Of a DNA stretch of 64,000 nucleotides, positions 44,766-54,329 are shown in pieces. The notes beneath the pieces were generated by a model. That model saw only the letters and a list, made by a program, of their open reading frames with translations, was not told where the DNA came from and ran no database searches. This stretch comes from Streptomyces avidinii. Lineage in GTDB: Bacteria > Actinomycetota > Actinomycetes > Streptomycetales > Streptomycetaceae. Position 1 is the stretch's first letter. Every line of letters starts with the position of its first letter. Location: contig NZ_BMVL01000014.1 in the NCBI RefSeq assembly GCF_014650695.1, positions 62,001 through 126,000 on the forward strand, given 5' to 3'. The position numbers and the translations under genes were made by a program.

Positions 44766-45278
44766 ATGGCGGGCCTGGAGGGTGTGGAACAGCCGCGGCA
44801 GCGCGGCAGCGCTTCGGCGGTACGGCTCACGGCGGCTGTTGAGGACGAACAGGGCCTCAAAGCGTTGGAGTTGTACGGAAATCCGGCCGAGGCGGAAGTG
44901 ACCTTGCCGTCCATGCCGGAGTCGGCGAGCACCGCGCGCCGGCTCACCCAGTGCGTGGTGATCCGCCTCTGGGGCCTCTCGCCGCAGATCGCCGAGCACG
45001 CCGTCCTGCTGGTCTCCGAGCTCGTCGGCAACGCGGTCCGGCACACCGGGGCCCGCTCCTTCGGCTTACGGATGTTGCGGCGCCGGGGCTGGATCCGGGT
45101 CGAGGTGCGTGACCCCTCGCGCGGACTGCCCTGCTTGATGCCGGTCCACGAGATGGACACCACCGGCCGCGGCCTCTTCCTCGTCGACAAGCTGTCCGAC
45201 CGCTGGGGCGCCGATCTGCAGCCGCGCGGGAAGATCACCTGGTTCGAGATGCGGGTCGCCGACCGCCAGAACGCCTGA
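44766..45278 (+). CDS. ATP-binding anti-sigma-factor-like protein (HATPase), with a TTA codon
   Basis: A 170-residue cytoplasmic protein of the RsbW/SpoIIAB-like group common in Streptomyces. The ATP-binding Bergerat fold is visible: N-box ELVGNAVRHTGA at about 90, G1 box VEVRDPSRGLP and G2 box TTGRGLFLVDKLSDRWG. It may bind a sigma factor or anti-anti-sigma partner, none of which is adjacent. Codon 101 (45066-45068) is TTA, which in Streptomyces needs the bldA tRNA and often marks developmental control. ATG 44766 is the most likely start, but the ribosome site is weak. Confidence 0.85.
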   Translation: MAGLEGVEQPRQRGSASAVRLTAAVEDEQGLKALELYGNPAEAEVTLPSMPESASTARRLTQCVVIRLWGLSPQIAEHAVLLVSELVGNAVRHTGARSFGLRMLRRRGWIRVEVRDPSRGLPCLMPVHEMDTTGRGLFLVDKLSDRWGADLQPRGKITWFEMRVADRQNA

Positions 45279-45312
45279 AGCCCCCGTGCGCCGGATCGGC
45301 ATGGGGGGCTTC
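45277..45312 (+). terminator. terminator after the anti-sigma-like gene
   Basis: GAAGCCCCC (45277-45285) overlaps the stop codon and pairs with GGGGGCTTC (45304-45312). Confidence 0.7.
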
Positions 45313-45638
45313 ATGGGTGCGCCGAGGATCGAAGGGGGTGTGATCCTCGGCGTGGTGACTTCGCTCGGGTCAATGGGAAGTCGTGCTTCCGACTATGGCA
45401 GACGAGGGCCCAAACGCCAAAAGTCCCTACTTGGACATAAGTGGGCAAATCGTAAGACTTTCTAGCTAAATCCTAGGTGAGGTGGGCCACTCACCTCGTA
45501 ATCCATGAATAAGCATCGACTGCTCTGTGTAAATCGTTGATCACTTAGCGACCCGACCACCCGGTTGGCCCCTTTTGGTGGACCTACCGAATTGGGTCAA
45601 TCATTACCATCCGGGTCATCCACCCCTTAAATGGGCAA
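45313..45638. other. AT-richer non-coding stretch
   Basis: This gap has a visibly lower GC content than its neighbours and no credible gene. It carries a near-palindrome AGGTGAGGTGG-G-CCACTCACCT (45475-45496, one extra G in the left arm). Promoters for the deacetylase operon presumably lie here, but boxes are not clear. Confidence 0.5.
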
Positions 45639-46451
45639 GTGCTCTCACAACCAGGCCGCCGCGCGGCCCTGCGCGTGGCCCTGCGCGCGGCCGTCCTCCC
45701 GGCGGCCGGCGCCGCCGCTGCCGGCCTCACCGCCGCCTGCGGACCGGGCCGGCCCGCCACCGCGTCCTCCGGTCCGCCGCCGGGTCCGGTCCGGCCGGCC
45801 CGCCCGGCACAGGCGGCCCCGGCCGCCGCCCCGCGCCGGTTCGCGGGGCAGCCGGTCGAGATCGACCACGGACCGCGCGACCGCCCCCGGGTCGCCCTCA
45901 CCTTCCACGGCAACGGGGACCCCGCCATCGCCCGGGCCGTCCTGGCCGCGGCCGAGAAGGGCGGCGCGCGGGTCACCGTCCTCGCGATCGGCTCCTGGCT
46001 CGACGCCCATCCGGAGCTGGCCCGCCGCATCCTCGACGGCGGTCACGAGCTCGGCAACCACACCCAGCGCCACCTCGCCATCAACGACATGCCCGAGGCG
46101 GAGGCGTACGCCGAGATCACCGGCTGCGCCCAGCGGCTCAAGCGACTCACCGGCTCCATCGGCACCTGGTTCCGGCCCTCCCAGACCCAGTACGCGACCC
46201 CGCTCGTCCGGAAACTGGCCCAGCGCGCGGGCTACCCGCACGTCCTCTCGTACGACGTGGACTCCCTCGACTTCACCTCGCCCGGTGCCGCGGCCGTCAT
46301 CCGCACCGTCACCGGGACGATCCGGCCCGGATCGGTGGTGAGCCTGCACTTCGGCTACGCGGACACGGTCGACGCGATGCCTCCCCTCCTCGAAGAACTC
46401 GCGCGCCGCAAACTGCGCGCGGTGACCACCACGGAGCTGCTGACCCCATGA
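45639..46451 (+). CDS. polysaccharide deacetylase-family lipoprotein with altered motif 1
   Basis: A 270-residue exported protein of the NodB/CE4 family. An Arg-rich signal ends in a lipobox-like LTAACG, followed by a Pro/Ala linker to about residue 70. NodB motif 2 is intact (HELGNHTQRH, metal-binding His pair), but motif 1, normally TFDDG, reads TFHGNGDP. The catalytic and metal-binding Asp pair is therefore replaced and the reaction, if any, is uncertain. Motif 3 is FRPSQTQY. GTG 45639 has no clear ribosome site. Its stop overlaps the ATG of the next lipoprotein gene (46448-46451). Confidence 0.82.
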   Translation: MLSQPGRRAALRVALRAAVLPAAGAAAAGLTAACGPGRPATASSGPPPGPVRPARPAQAAPAAAPRRFAGQPVEIDHGPRDRPRVALTFHGNGDPAIARAVLAAAEKGGARVTVLAIGSWLDAHPELARRILDGGHELGNHTQRHLAINDMPEAEAYAEITGCAQRLKRLTGSIGTWFRPSQTQYATPLVRKLAQRAGYPHVLSYDVDSLDFTSPGAAAVIRTVTGTIRPGSVVSLHFGYADTVDAMPPLLEELARRKLRAVTTTELLTP

Positions 46452-47635
46452 CGACCACCCGCCTTCCCCGGACTGCCGGCGTGCTGCTGGCAGGGCTGGT
46501 CCTCGCCGCCCTGGCCGGCTGCGGATCAGCCGACAAGGGACCCGCCGAGGCGCTCGGCACCAAGGGCCCGGCCAAGCCGGTCAAGGCCGTGCCGGCCGCC
46601 CCGGCCGGCCTGCCCGGCATGCCGCCGCTCCTCGATCCGAACGACGTCTACGCGGCGGACCGGCCGAACAAGCTCTCACCCGTGGTCAAGGACTTCCCCT
46701 CCCGCGTCTACGTGCCGAACACCAACTCCAACACGGTGTCCGTCATCGACCCGGCGACCTACCAGGTCATCGACACCATCCCGGTCGGGGTCCAGCCCCA
46801 GCACGTGGTCCCTTCCTGGGACCTGAAGACCCTGTGGGTCAACAACAACCGGGGCCACACGCTCACCCCGATCAACCCGGCCACCGGCGAGGCCGGAAAG
46901 CCGGTCGAGGTGCACGACCCGTACAACCTGTACTTCACGCCGAACGGCAAGTACGCGATCGTCATGGCCTCGATGGACAAGGAGCTCGTCTTCCGCGACC
47001 CGCACACGATGGACCGCGTCAAGACGGTCCCCGTGACCTGCTACGGCGTCAACCACGCGGACTTCTCCGCCGACGGCCGCTACTTCATCGTGAGCTGCGA
47101 GTTCTCCGGCGAACTCCTCAAGATCGACACCGAGCGGATGGAGGTCGTCGGCCAGCAGAAGCTGCCGTTCGAGGGCGCGATGCCGCAGGACGTCAAGGTC
47201 TCCCCGGACGGGAAGACCTTCTACGTCGCGGACATGATGGCGCACGGGATGTGGGTGCTGAGCGGGGACAAGTTCGAGACCCCCAAGCTGCTGCCCACGG
47301 GCAAGGGCTGCCACGGCCTCTACGTGAGCCGTGACTCCAAGGAGATGTACGTCTCCAACCGGGGCGAGGGCACCATCTCGGTCTTCAACTTCCCGGAGAA
47401 CCGGCTCACCAAGAAGTGGACGCTGCCGGACGGCGGCAGCCCCGACATGGGCGGGGTCTCGGCCGACGGCAAGGTGCTGTGGCTGTCCGGCCGCTACAAC
47501 TCCGAGGTCTACGCGGTCGACACCCTGACCGGCAAGCAGGTCGCCCGGATCCCGGTGGGCGGCGGACCGCACGGTCTCGCCGTGTACCCGCAGCCCGGCC
47601 GCTACTCGCTCGGCCACACCGGGATCTTCCGGTAG
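46448..47635 (+). CDS. YVTN/YncE-type beta-propeller lipoprotein
   Basis: A 395-residue exported lipoprotein. The lipobox is LAGCGS (Cys near 21), followed by an Ala/Pro/Lys linker. A seven-bladed propeller of YVTN type begins near residue 80: RVYVPNTNSNTVSVIDPATYQVIDTIPVG, then HVVPSWDLKTLWVNNNRG, KVSPDGKTFYVADM, EMYVSNRGEGTISVFNF and VLWLSGRYNSEVYAVDTLTG. No catalytic residue is recognised; binding or scaffolding is likely. The ATGA overlap with the deacetylase gene indicates coupled translation and a shared job at the cell surface. Confidence 0.9.
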   Translation: MTTTRLPRTAGVLLAGLVLAALAGCGSADKGPAEALGTKGPAKPVKAVPAAPAGLPGMPPLLDPNDVYAADRPNKLSPVVKDFPSRVYVPNTNSNTVSVIDPATYQVIDTIPVGVQPQHVVPSWDLKTLWVNNNRGHTLTPINPATGEAGKPVEVHDPYNLYFTPNGKYAIVMASMDKELVFRDPHTMDRVKTVPVTCYGVNHADFSADGRYFIVSCEFSGELLKIDTERMEVVGQQKLPFEGAMPQDVKVSPDGKTFYVADMMAHGMWVLSGDKFETPKLLPTGKGCHGLYVSRDSKEMYVSNRGEGTISVFNFPENRLTKKWTLPDGGSPDMGGVSADGKVLWLSGRYNSEVYAVDTLTGKQVARIPVGGGPHGLAVYPQPGRYSLGHTGIFR

Positions 47636-47776
47636 GGGGAGCCCGGTGCGATCGGCAGGACACCCCCGGGCCGCCGTCGGGCACGGCAGGGCGGGCGGGC
47701 AGGACCCGGCGGGTCCACCCGCCCCGGGGGCGGCTACCCTGGGCCGGTCAACAAGCACCAAGAAGGGGTGGACCCA

Positions 47777-47989
47777 GTGGCGGACATCGAGAGCGCACGG
47801 GCTACGTTCGACAAGTTCGACGTGAACGGTGACGGCTTCATCACGGCCGACGAGTACAGCGCCGCGATGCGCGCCATGGGCGACGCCTACGTGTCCCCGG
47901 CTGTCGCGGATTCCGTCGTCGCCTCCAAGGACGCGAACGGCGACAAGCTGCTGAGCTTCGACGAGTTCTGGGCCTCCCTGAACAAGTAG
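47777..47989 (+). CDS. cabD: EF-hand calcium-binding protein
   Basis: A 70-residue cytoplasmic calcium-binding protein with two EF-hands. Loop 1 is D15-E26 (DVNGDGFITADE), fully canonical. Loop 2 is D52-E63 (DANGDKLLSFDE), with all ligand positions but Lys at position 6 where Gly is usual. The size and sequence match what I recall of S. coelicolor CabD. GTG 47777 is used because GAAGGGG lies about 8 nt upstream; a GTG three codons earlier (47768) sits on top of that site. Aerial-mycelium calcium signalling has been proposed for Cab proteins. Confidence 0.92.
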   Translation: MADIESARATFDKFDVNGDGFITADEYSAAMRAMGDAYVSPAVADSVVASKDANGDKLLSFDEFWASLNK

Positions 47990-47997
47990 TCCCTCCC

Positions 47998-48037
47998 GCT
48001 GCCGCCCCGTCCCGGACCGCCGGGGCGGGGCGGCAGC
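47998..48037. terminator. bidirectional terminator, cabD / padR
   Basis: GCTGCCGCCCCG (47998-48009) pairs perfectly with CGGGGCGGCAGC (48026-48037) between convergent genes. Confidence 0.75.
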
Positions 48038-48069
48038 GTGCGTCCCGCCCCGGAGCCCCGCGTCCGGTG

Positions 48070-48618
48070 TCAGGCCTGCGGGCCGGACATGTCCTCGACC
48101 TCGGTGAGGGCCTCCTCCAGCCAGTGCAGCCAGAACGTCTCCAGGGCGATCCCGCCGTGCAGCACGAGCCGGCGCAGCCGGTCCTCCACAGCGTCCCGCC
48201 CCGGCGGGAAGTCCTTCTCCTCGATGGCCTCGTACTGCGCGAGCTGGCGCCGGTGCAGCTCCAGGTGGCGCCGCAGCTCGGGGCCGAGCCCCTGCGGCCC
48301 CACCACACCCGCGGCACGGATCCGCAGCAGCAGCGGGTCGCGCATCGGCTTGGGGTCCTGGCTCTCGCCGACCCACCGGGCCAGCTCCGCGCCGCCGGCC
48401 GGCAGCACCTCGTACTCCTTCTTCTGCCCCCGTACGGGCACCTCGCTGGGCAGCTCCCGGATCAGCCCGGCCTCCTCCAGCCGCCCCAGCTCGCGGTAGA
48501 TCTGCTGGTGCGTCGCCGACCAGAAGTACCCGATCGACTTGTCGAACCGCCGGGTCAGCTCCAGCCCGGACGAGGGCTTCTCGAGCAGGGCGGTGAGGAT
48601 GGCGTGCGGGAGCGACAT
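48070..48618 (-). CDS. PadR-family transcriptional regulator
   Basis: A 182-residue repressor. The N-terminal winged HTH is typical of PadR (ILTALLEKPSSGLELTRRFDKSIGYFW, then THQQIYRELGRLEEAGLI). The C-terminal helical domain (about 100-180) is of the Vir_act_alpha_C type used for dimerisation. It is divergent from the flavoprotein gene with about 100 bp between, the usual arrangement for a PadR repressor controlling its neighbour. The ligand is unknown; phenolics and other small aromatics are common in the family. Confidence 0.9.
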   Translation of the reverse strand: MSLPHAILTALLEKPSSGLELTRRFDKSIGYFWSATHQQIYRELGRLEEAGLIRELPSEVPVRGQKKEYEVLPAGGAELARWVGESQDPKPMRDPLLLRIRAAGVVGPQGLGPELRRHLELHRRQLAQYEAIEEKDFPPGRDAVEDRLRRLVLHGGIALETFWLHWLEEALTEVEDMSGPQA

Positions 48619-48718
48619 GCGGTCATCCTAGATTCGCGGCCGCGCGGGCCACGCCGGGGCCGCCCCGTACGGGCGTCCCCCGGTGGCGGAGGCCGGACGC
48701 CCTGTCCACGCTGGGGGA

Positions 48719-49432
48719 GTGGCTGCCGCATACGACTACTCGGACCTGACCGCCCTTTACGTGAACTGCACGCTCAAACGCTCGCCCGAGACCAGCAACA
48801 CCGAGGGCCTGATCGACAGGAGCCGCGCGGTCATGGAGGCCGCCGGTGCCCGGACCTCCCTCGTGCGCGCCGTCGACCACGACATCGCGACCGGGGTCTG
48901 GCCCGACATGACCGAGCACGGCTGGGAGAGCGACCAGTGGCCGGTCCTCTACAGCCAGGTCATGGACGCCGACATCCTCGTCCTGTGCGGCCCCATCTGG
49001 CTAGGCGACAACAGCTCCGTGATGAAGCAGGTCATCGAGCGGCTCTACGCCTGCTCCTCCCTGCTGAACGAGCAGGGCCAGTACGCCTACTACGGGCGGG
49101 TCGGGGGCGCGCTGATCACCGGCAACGAGGACGGCGTCAAGCACTGCGCCATGAACATCCTCTACAGCCTCCAGCACCTCGGCTACACGATCCCGCCGCA
49201 GGCCGACGCGGGCTGGATCGGCGAGGCCGGGCCCGGACCCTCGTACCTGGACCCCGGCTCGGGCGGACCCGAGAACGACTTCACCAACCGCAACACCGCC
49301 TTCATGTCCTGGAACCTCATGCACCTGGCCGCCCTGCTCAAGCGCTCGGGCGGCATCCCGGCCCACGGCAACCAGCGCGCGCAGTGGGACGCGGGCTGCC
49401 GCTTCGACTTCCCCAACCCCGAGCACCGCTGA
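48719..49432 (+). CDS. flavodoxin-like NAD(P)H-dependent oxidoreductase
   Basis: A protein of about 237 residues with flavodoxin-like fold. The FMN phosphate loop region is TLKRSPETSNTEGLI (about 15-30), followed by ADILVLCGPIWLGDNSSVMKQVIERL, a strong match to NADPH-dependent FMN reductases, and GGALITGNEDGVKHC. The start is uncertain: GTG 48719 is used, GTG 48683 would add twelve residues, and neither has a clear ribosome site. It is divergent from padR and may be its target. The adjoining RibD-like reductase gene is 52 nt downstream. Confidence 0.85.
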   Translation: MAAAYDYSDLTALYVNCTLKRSPETSNTEGLIDRSRAVMEAAGARTSLVRAVDHDIATGVWPDMTEHGWESDQWPVLYSQVMDADILVLCGPIWLGDNSSVMKQVIERLYACSSLLNEQGQYAYYGRVGGALITGNEDGVKHCAMNILYSLQHLGYTIPPQADAGWIGEAGPGPSYLDPGSGGPENDFTNRNTAFMSWNLMHLAALLKRSGGIPAHGNQRAQWDAGCRFDFPNPEHR

Positions 49433-49484
49433 GTTTTCGCCGCCCGGGCGGTCTCATCGTCATCGACCCGACCGGAGGAAGCCC

Positions 49485-50129
49485 GTGGAGCAATTGCTGA
49501 GAGTCCAGAACTTCACCGTCTCGCGCGACGGATTCGGCGCCGGCGAGCACCAGAGCCTCGCGCGGCCGTTCGGTGACGCCGATCCCGGCCCGCTGTTCGC
49601 CTGGGCCGGAGCGACGGCGAGCTGGCCCAACCGCACCGACCCCGGAGGAAGCCGCGGCCTCGACGACTACTTCACCCGGGACTTCGCGCACAACATCGGC
49701 GCCGAGATCATGGGCCGCAACAAGTTCGGGCCCCAGCGCGGCCCCTGGGCCGATCACGACTGGCGCGGCTGGTGGGGCGAGGAGCCCCCGTTCCACACCC
49801 CCGTGTTCGTGATGACCCACCACCCGCGTCCTTCGTTCACACTCTCCGACACCACGTTCCACTTCGTTGCCGGGGAGCCGGCGACGGTCCTCGCCGCGGC
49901 GCGGGACGCGGCGCAGGGCAAGGACGTCCGGCTCGGCGGCGGGGCCACCACCGTCCGGGAGTTCCTCGACGCGGACCTCGTCGACACCCTGCACGTGGCG
50001 GTCGCGCCGGTGGAGTTCGGATCCGGGGTCAGGCTCTGGGAGTCCCCCGAGGAGCTGCTCGACCGGTTCCACCTCGACGTCGTGCCCAGCCCCAGCGGTG
50101 TGAAGCACCACTTGTTCTGGCGGAGGTGA
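49485..50129 (+). CDS. dihydrofolate reductase-like (RibD C-terminal domain) protein
   Basis: A 214-residue cytoplasmic protein with the RibD-C/DHFR fold. Motifs are NFTVSRDGFGAG at the N-terminus, IMGRNKFGP near 75, and KDVRLGGGATTVREFLDADLVDTLHV for NADPH binding. Such stand-alone proteins are annotated as reductases of unknown substrate rather than true dihydrofolate reductases. GTG 49485 follows GGAGGAAG. It probably shares a transcript with the flavoprotein gene upstream, so both may answer to PadR. Confidence 0.88.
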   Translation: MEQLLRVQNFTVSRDGFGAGEHQSLARPFGDADPGPLFAWAGATASWPNRTDPGGSRGLDDYFTRDFAHNIGAEIMGRNKFGPQRGPWADHDWRGWWGEEPPFHTPVFVMTHHPRPSFTLSDTTFHFVAGEPATVLAAARDAAQGKDVRLGGGATTVREFLDADLVDTLHVAVAPVEFGSGVRLWESPEELLDRFHLDVVPSPSGVKHHLFWRR

Positions 50130-50150
50130 GGGGGCGGGGACGAACAGCGA

Positions 50151-50177
50151 GGCCCGGGGCGTGGGACGCCCCGGGCC
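50151..50177. terminator. bidirectional terminator between convergent genes
   Basis: GGCCCGGGGCGT (50151-50162), 3-nt loop, ACGCCCCGGGCC (50166-50177): perfect 12-bp stem. Confidence 0.8.
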
Positions 50178-50196
50178 CGGCGGCCGGCGGACCGGC

Positions 50197-50703
50197 TCAG
50201 TGCGCGATGTCCACCACGTACCGCTCCGGCGCGTGCAGGGCGAACGCGCGGTAGTACGGCAGGGTGTCGAAGGCGGCGCCGAAGGTCACGTACCCCTCGT
50301 AGTCGCCGGTCAGGGCGATGCCCTTGAGCTTGCTGAGGTTGATCTGCTGGAGCTTGGGGCCCTGGTAGACGTTCCCGCCCGCGTCGTTGTGCGCGGCGGC
50401 CGGGTTGAGGCGGATCTCCAGGAAGTACTTCCCGGGCAGCGGCACGGGCTTCCCGGAACCGTCGTAGACCAGCTGGTTGACGGGGGTGACGGTCACCGTG
50501 GGGGAGTACCCCTGGAGATCGATGACGATCCGGTCGTAGGAGGGGTGCCCGGCCCAGCGGGCATTGACGACGAGCGGGGTCTGGGCCTGTGCCGTGGTGG
50601 CGGTGAGGGAGGAGGCCGAGGCAGGCGCGGCGAAGGAGAGGCAGGCGGCGAGCAGCGCGCCGGTTGCCAGGGCCACGAACTGCCGGAGACGGGCGTGGAT
50701 CAT
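50197..50703 (-). CDS. secreted protein with AMIN-like domain
   Basis: A 168-residue exported protein. Signal peptide residues 1-30 (LATGALLAACLSFAAPASA, cleavage near ASA). The mature part is a beta-rich AMIN-like domain (ARWAGHPSYDRIVIDLQG, LPGKYFLEIRLNPAAAHN and the C-terminal ERYVVDIAH), found in small actinobacterial secreted proteins. The AMIN fold often binds peptidoglycan or pilus parts, but the role here is not known. ATG 50703 was chosen for the signal peptide; the frame is open further upstream. Downstream of sdaA on the same strand but after its terminator. Confidence 0.85.
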   Translation of the reverse strand: MIHARLRQFVALATGALLAACLSFAAPASASSLTATTAQAQTPLVVNARWAGHPSYDRIVIDLQGYSPTVTVTPVNQLVYDGSGKPVPLPGKYFLEIRLNPAAAHNDAGGNVYQGPKLQQINLSKLKGIALTGDYEGYVTFGAAFDTLPYYRAFALHAPERYVVDIAH

Positions 50704-50791
50704 GACGTCCCCTCGATTCTCGAGAGACGGGGACTGGTGGCACAGCCTGGGACGCCGCTGAGGGCCCCGCGGTTCCGGTTCCGGACGGAGA

Positions 50792-50819
50792 AGGGGCCCG
50801 GCGCACGCGCCGGGCCCCT
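50792..50819 (-). terminator. terminator after sdaA
   Basis: AGGGGCCCGGCGC (50792-50804), 2-nt loop, GCGCCGGGCCCCT (50807-50819), 20 nt after the sdaA stop on the minus strand. Confidence 0.8.
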
Positions 50820-50839
50820 CTCGTGTCACGCGGTGGGCG

Positions 50840-52222
<1,383 letters not shown>

Positions 52223-52573
52223 GGTGGCGGACTCCCTTGTCTGCTCGTGGGGTGGGAGGGGGCAGGAGAGGTGGATTATTCGGATTTTGTCCGGCAGACG
52301 AGCTTAGCGCGGTGAGGTGAACGCGTCGGCTGCCGGACGAGGTGGGATGCGTTACGCGGACGGGTCGGGCGGGTGCCGGTCCGCGGTCCCGGGCCCGCAC
52401 ACCCCGGCGGTGACGGCGCCGGGGCCGTCGGGCGGGGAGGGGCGGGCGGTGCGGGGAGGTGCTGCTGCGTGCTGCTGCGTGCGGTGTGCGGCCGTGTGCA
52501 GAGGAAGACGGAAGGGGCCCGGCCTGTGCGGGAACAAGGCCGGGCCCCTTCGTGGCCGGTGACCGGCCCCCGG
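52223..52573. other. gap between glyA and sdaA
   Basis: No gene supported. It contains the glyA terminator (52511-52551) and a tandem GTGCTGCTGC repeat near 52459-52478. An AT-richer patch near 52272-52300 may be the sdaA promoter. Confidence 0.5.
52511..52551 (-). terminator. terminator after glyA
   Basis: Perfect 15-bp stem, GAAGGGGCCCGGCCT (52511-52525) with AGGCCGGGCCCCTTC (52537-52551), loop 11 nt. Confidence 0.85.
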
Positions 52574-53830
52574 CTAGAGCGACGGGTAGAGCGGGAACTT
52601 CGCGGCGAGCGCGGAGACGCGCGCCTTCAGGGCCTCGCTGTCGTACGCGGGCTTCAGGGCCTGCGCGATGATCTCGGCGACCTCGGTGAAGGCCTCGGCG
52701 TCGAAACCGCGGGTGGCCAGGGCCGGCGTACCGATCCGCAGACCCGAGGTGACCATCGGCGGCCGCGGGTCGTTCGGGATGGCGTTGCGGTTGACCGTGA
52801 TGCCGACCTCGTGGAGGCGGTCCTCGGCCTGCTGACCGTCCAGCTCGGAGTTGCGCAGGTCGACCAGGACCAGGTGCACGTCGGTGCCACCGGTGAGGAC
52901 GTCCACGCCCACGGCCTTGACGTCGTCCTGGACCAGGCGGGCGGCGAGGATCTTCGCACCCTCCAGGGTGCGCTCCTGGCGCTCCTTGAACTCGGGCGAG
53001 GCCGCGACCAGGAAGGAGACGGCCTTGGCCGCGATCACGTGCTCCAGCGGGCCGCCCTGCTGACCCGGGAAGACCGCGGAGTTGATCTTCTTGGCCAGCT
53101 CCTGCGTCGACAGGATGACACCGCCGCGCGGACCGCCGAGGGTCTTGTGCGTGGTGGTGGTGACGACGTGGGCGTGCGGCACCGGGTTCGGGTGCAGACC
53201 CGCGGCGACCAGGCCGGCGAAGTGCGCCATGTCGACCATCAGGTACGCGCCGACCTCGTCCGCGATGCGGCGGAAGGCGGCGAAGTCCAGCTGGCGCGGG
53301 TAGGCGGACCAGCCGGCGACGATCAGCTGCGGCTTGGACTCCTTGGCGAGGCGCTCGACCTCGGCCATGTCCACCTCACCGGTCTCGTCGACGTGGTACG
53401 GGACCACGTTGTAGAGCTTGCCGGAGAAGTTGATCTTCATGCCGTGGGTCAGGTGACCGCCGTGGGCCAGGTTCAGGCCCATGATCGTGTCGCCCGGCTT
53501 CAGCAGCGCGAACATCGCGGCGGCGTTGGCCTGCGCACCGGAGTGCGGCTGGACGTTCGCGGCCTCGGCGCCGAACAGCGCCTTGATGCGGTCGATCGCG
53601 ATCTGCTCGACCACGTCGACGTGCTCGCAGCCGCCGTAGTAACGGCGGCCCGGGTAGCCCTCGGCGTACTTGTTGGTCAGGACCGAACCCTGGGCCTCCA
53701 TGACGGCGACCGGAGCGAAGTTCTCCGACGCGATCATTTCCAGGGTGGACTGCTGGCGTACGAGCTCGGCGTCGACGGCGGCGGCGACGTCCGGGTCGAG
53801 CTCGTGGAGCGGGGTGTTCAGTACAGACAT
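52574..53830 (-). CDS. glyA: serine hydroxymethyltransferase
   Basis: Interconverts serine and glycine, charging tetrahydrofolate with a one-carbon unit. The 418-residue PLP enzyme shows QGGPLEHVIAAKA, NVQPHSGAQANAA, MDMAHFAGLVAAG-type segment (MVDMAHFAGLVAAG) and the PLP lysine K229 in TTTTHKTLGGPRGG. It follows gcvH by 17 nt and is the third gene of gcvT-gcvH-glyA under the glycine riboswitch. Streptomyces usually have a second glyA elsewhere, so this copy is best seen as the glycine-catabolic partner of the cleavage system. Confidence 0.97.
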   Translation of the reverse strand: MSVLNTPLHELDPDVAAAVDAELVRQQSTLEMIASENFAPVAVMEAQGSVLTNKYAEGYPGRRYYGGCEHVDVVEQIAIDRIKALFGAEAANVQPHSGAQANAAAMFALLKPGDTIMGLNLAHGGHLTHGMKINFSGKLYNVVPYHVDETGEVDMAEVERLAKESKPQLIVAGWSAYPRQLDFAAFRRIADEVGAYLMVDMAHFAGLVAAGLHPNPVPHAHVVTTTTHKTLGGPRGGVILSTQELAKKINSAVFPGQQGGPLEHVIAAKAVSFLVAASPEFKERQERTLEGAKILAARLVQDDVKAVGVDVLTGGTDVHLVLVDLRNSELDGQQAEDRLHEVGITVNRNAIPNDPRPPMVTSGLRIGTPALATRGFDAEAFTEVAEIIAQALKPAYDSEALKARVSALAAKFPLYPSL

Positions 53831-53847
53831 CAGGATCCCCTGGGGTG

Positions 53848-54228
53848 TCAGTTACCGGCGGTGAGCTTGGCGTACTCCTCGAAGGAGAGCGTGTCCTTCG
53901 GCTCCTCCGAGAGGCGGACCTTGAAGAGCCAGCCACCCTCGAACGGGGCGGTGTTCACGAGCGCCGGGTCTTCCACGACGTCCTGGTTGGCCTCGACGAT
54001 CTCACCGGTGACCGGGGAGTACAGGTCGCTGACCGACTTCGTCGACTCCAGCTCGCCGCAGGTCTCGCCCTCGGTCACGGTGTCGCCGACCTCGGGGAGC
54101 TGGGCGTAGACGACGTCACCGAGCGCGTTGGCCGCGAACTCCGTGATGCCGACCGTCGCGACGCCGTCCACGGCGTCCGACAGCCACTCGTGCTCCTTGG
54201 TGTAACGCAGCTTCTCGGGGTTGCTCAT
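53848..54228 (-). CDS. gcvH: glycine cleavage system H protein
   Basis: Carries the aminomethyl group on a lipoyl arm in the glycine cleavage complex. The 126-residue protein contains the lipoylation lysine K64 in GELESTKSVSDLYSP and the family motifs YTKEHEW and VGITEFAANALGDVVY. It lies between gcvT and glyA in the riboswitch-controlled operon. The P protein gene (gcvP) is not in this window, in line with its separate position in Streptomyces. Confidence 0.97.
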   Translation of the reverse strand: MSNPEKLRYTKEHEWLSDAVDGVATVGITEFAANALGDVVYAQLPEVGDTVTEGETCGELESTKSVSDLYSPVTGEIVEANQDVVEDPALVNTAPFEGGWLFKVRLSEEPKDTLSFEEYAKLTAGN

Positions 54229-54329
54229 GACCTGATTCTCCTGGATGCGGGGGAGTGGATACGAACTGTGGTCTTGGGTACTGAGACGGCGCCGTACGGG
54301 TTCCCGTACGGCGGACGTGGTGCGTGGGG

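Noticed and set aside
45575..47635. One continuous 686-residue frame covering deacetylase and propeller regions
   Set aside because: The first 290 residues are out of frame with the NodB-like gene and Arg/Pro-rich; the lipoprotein signal at 46448 marks the real start.
52459..52478. Tandem GTGCTGCTGC as a functional repeat
   Set aside because: Two copies only, in GC-rich non-coding DNA; no symmetry or position that suggests a role.
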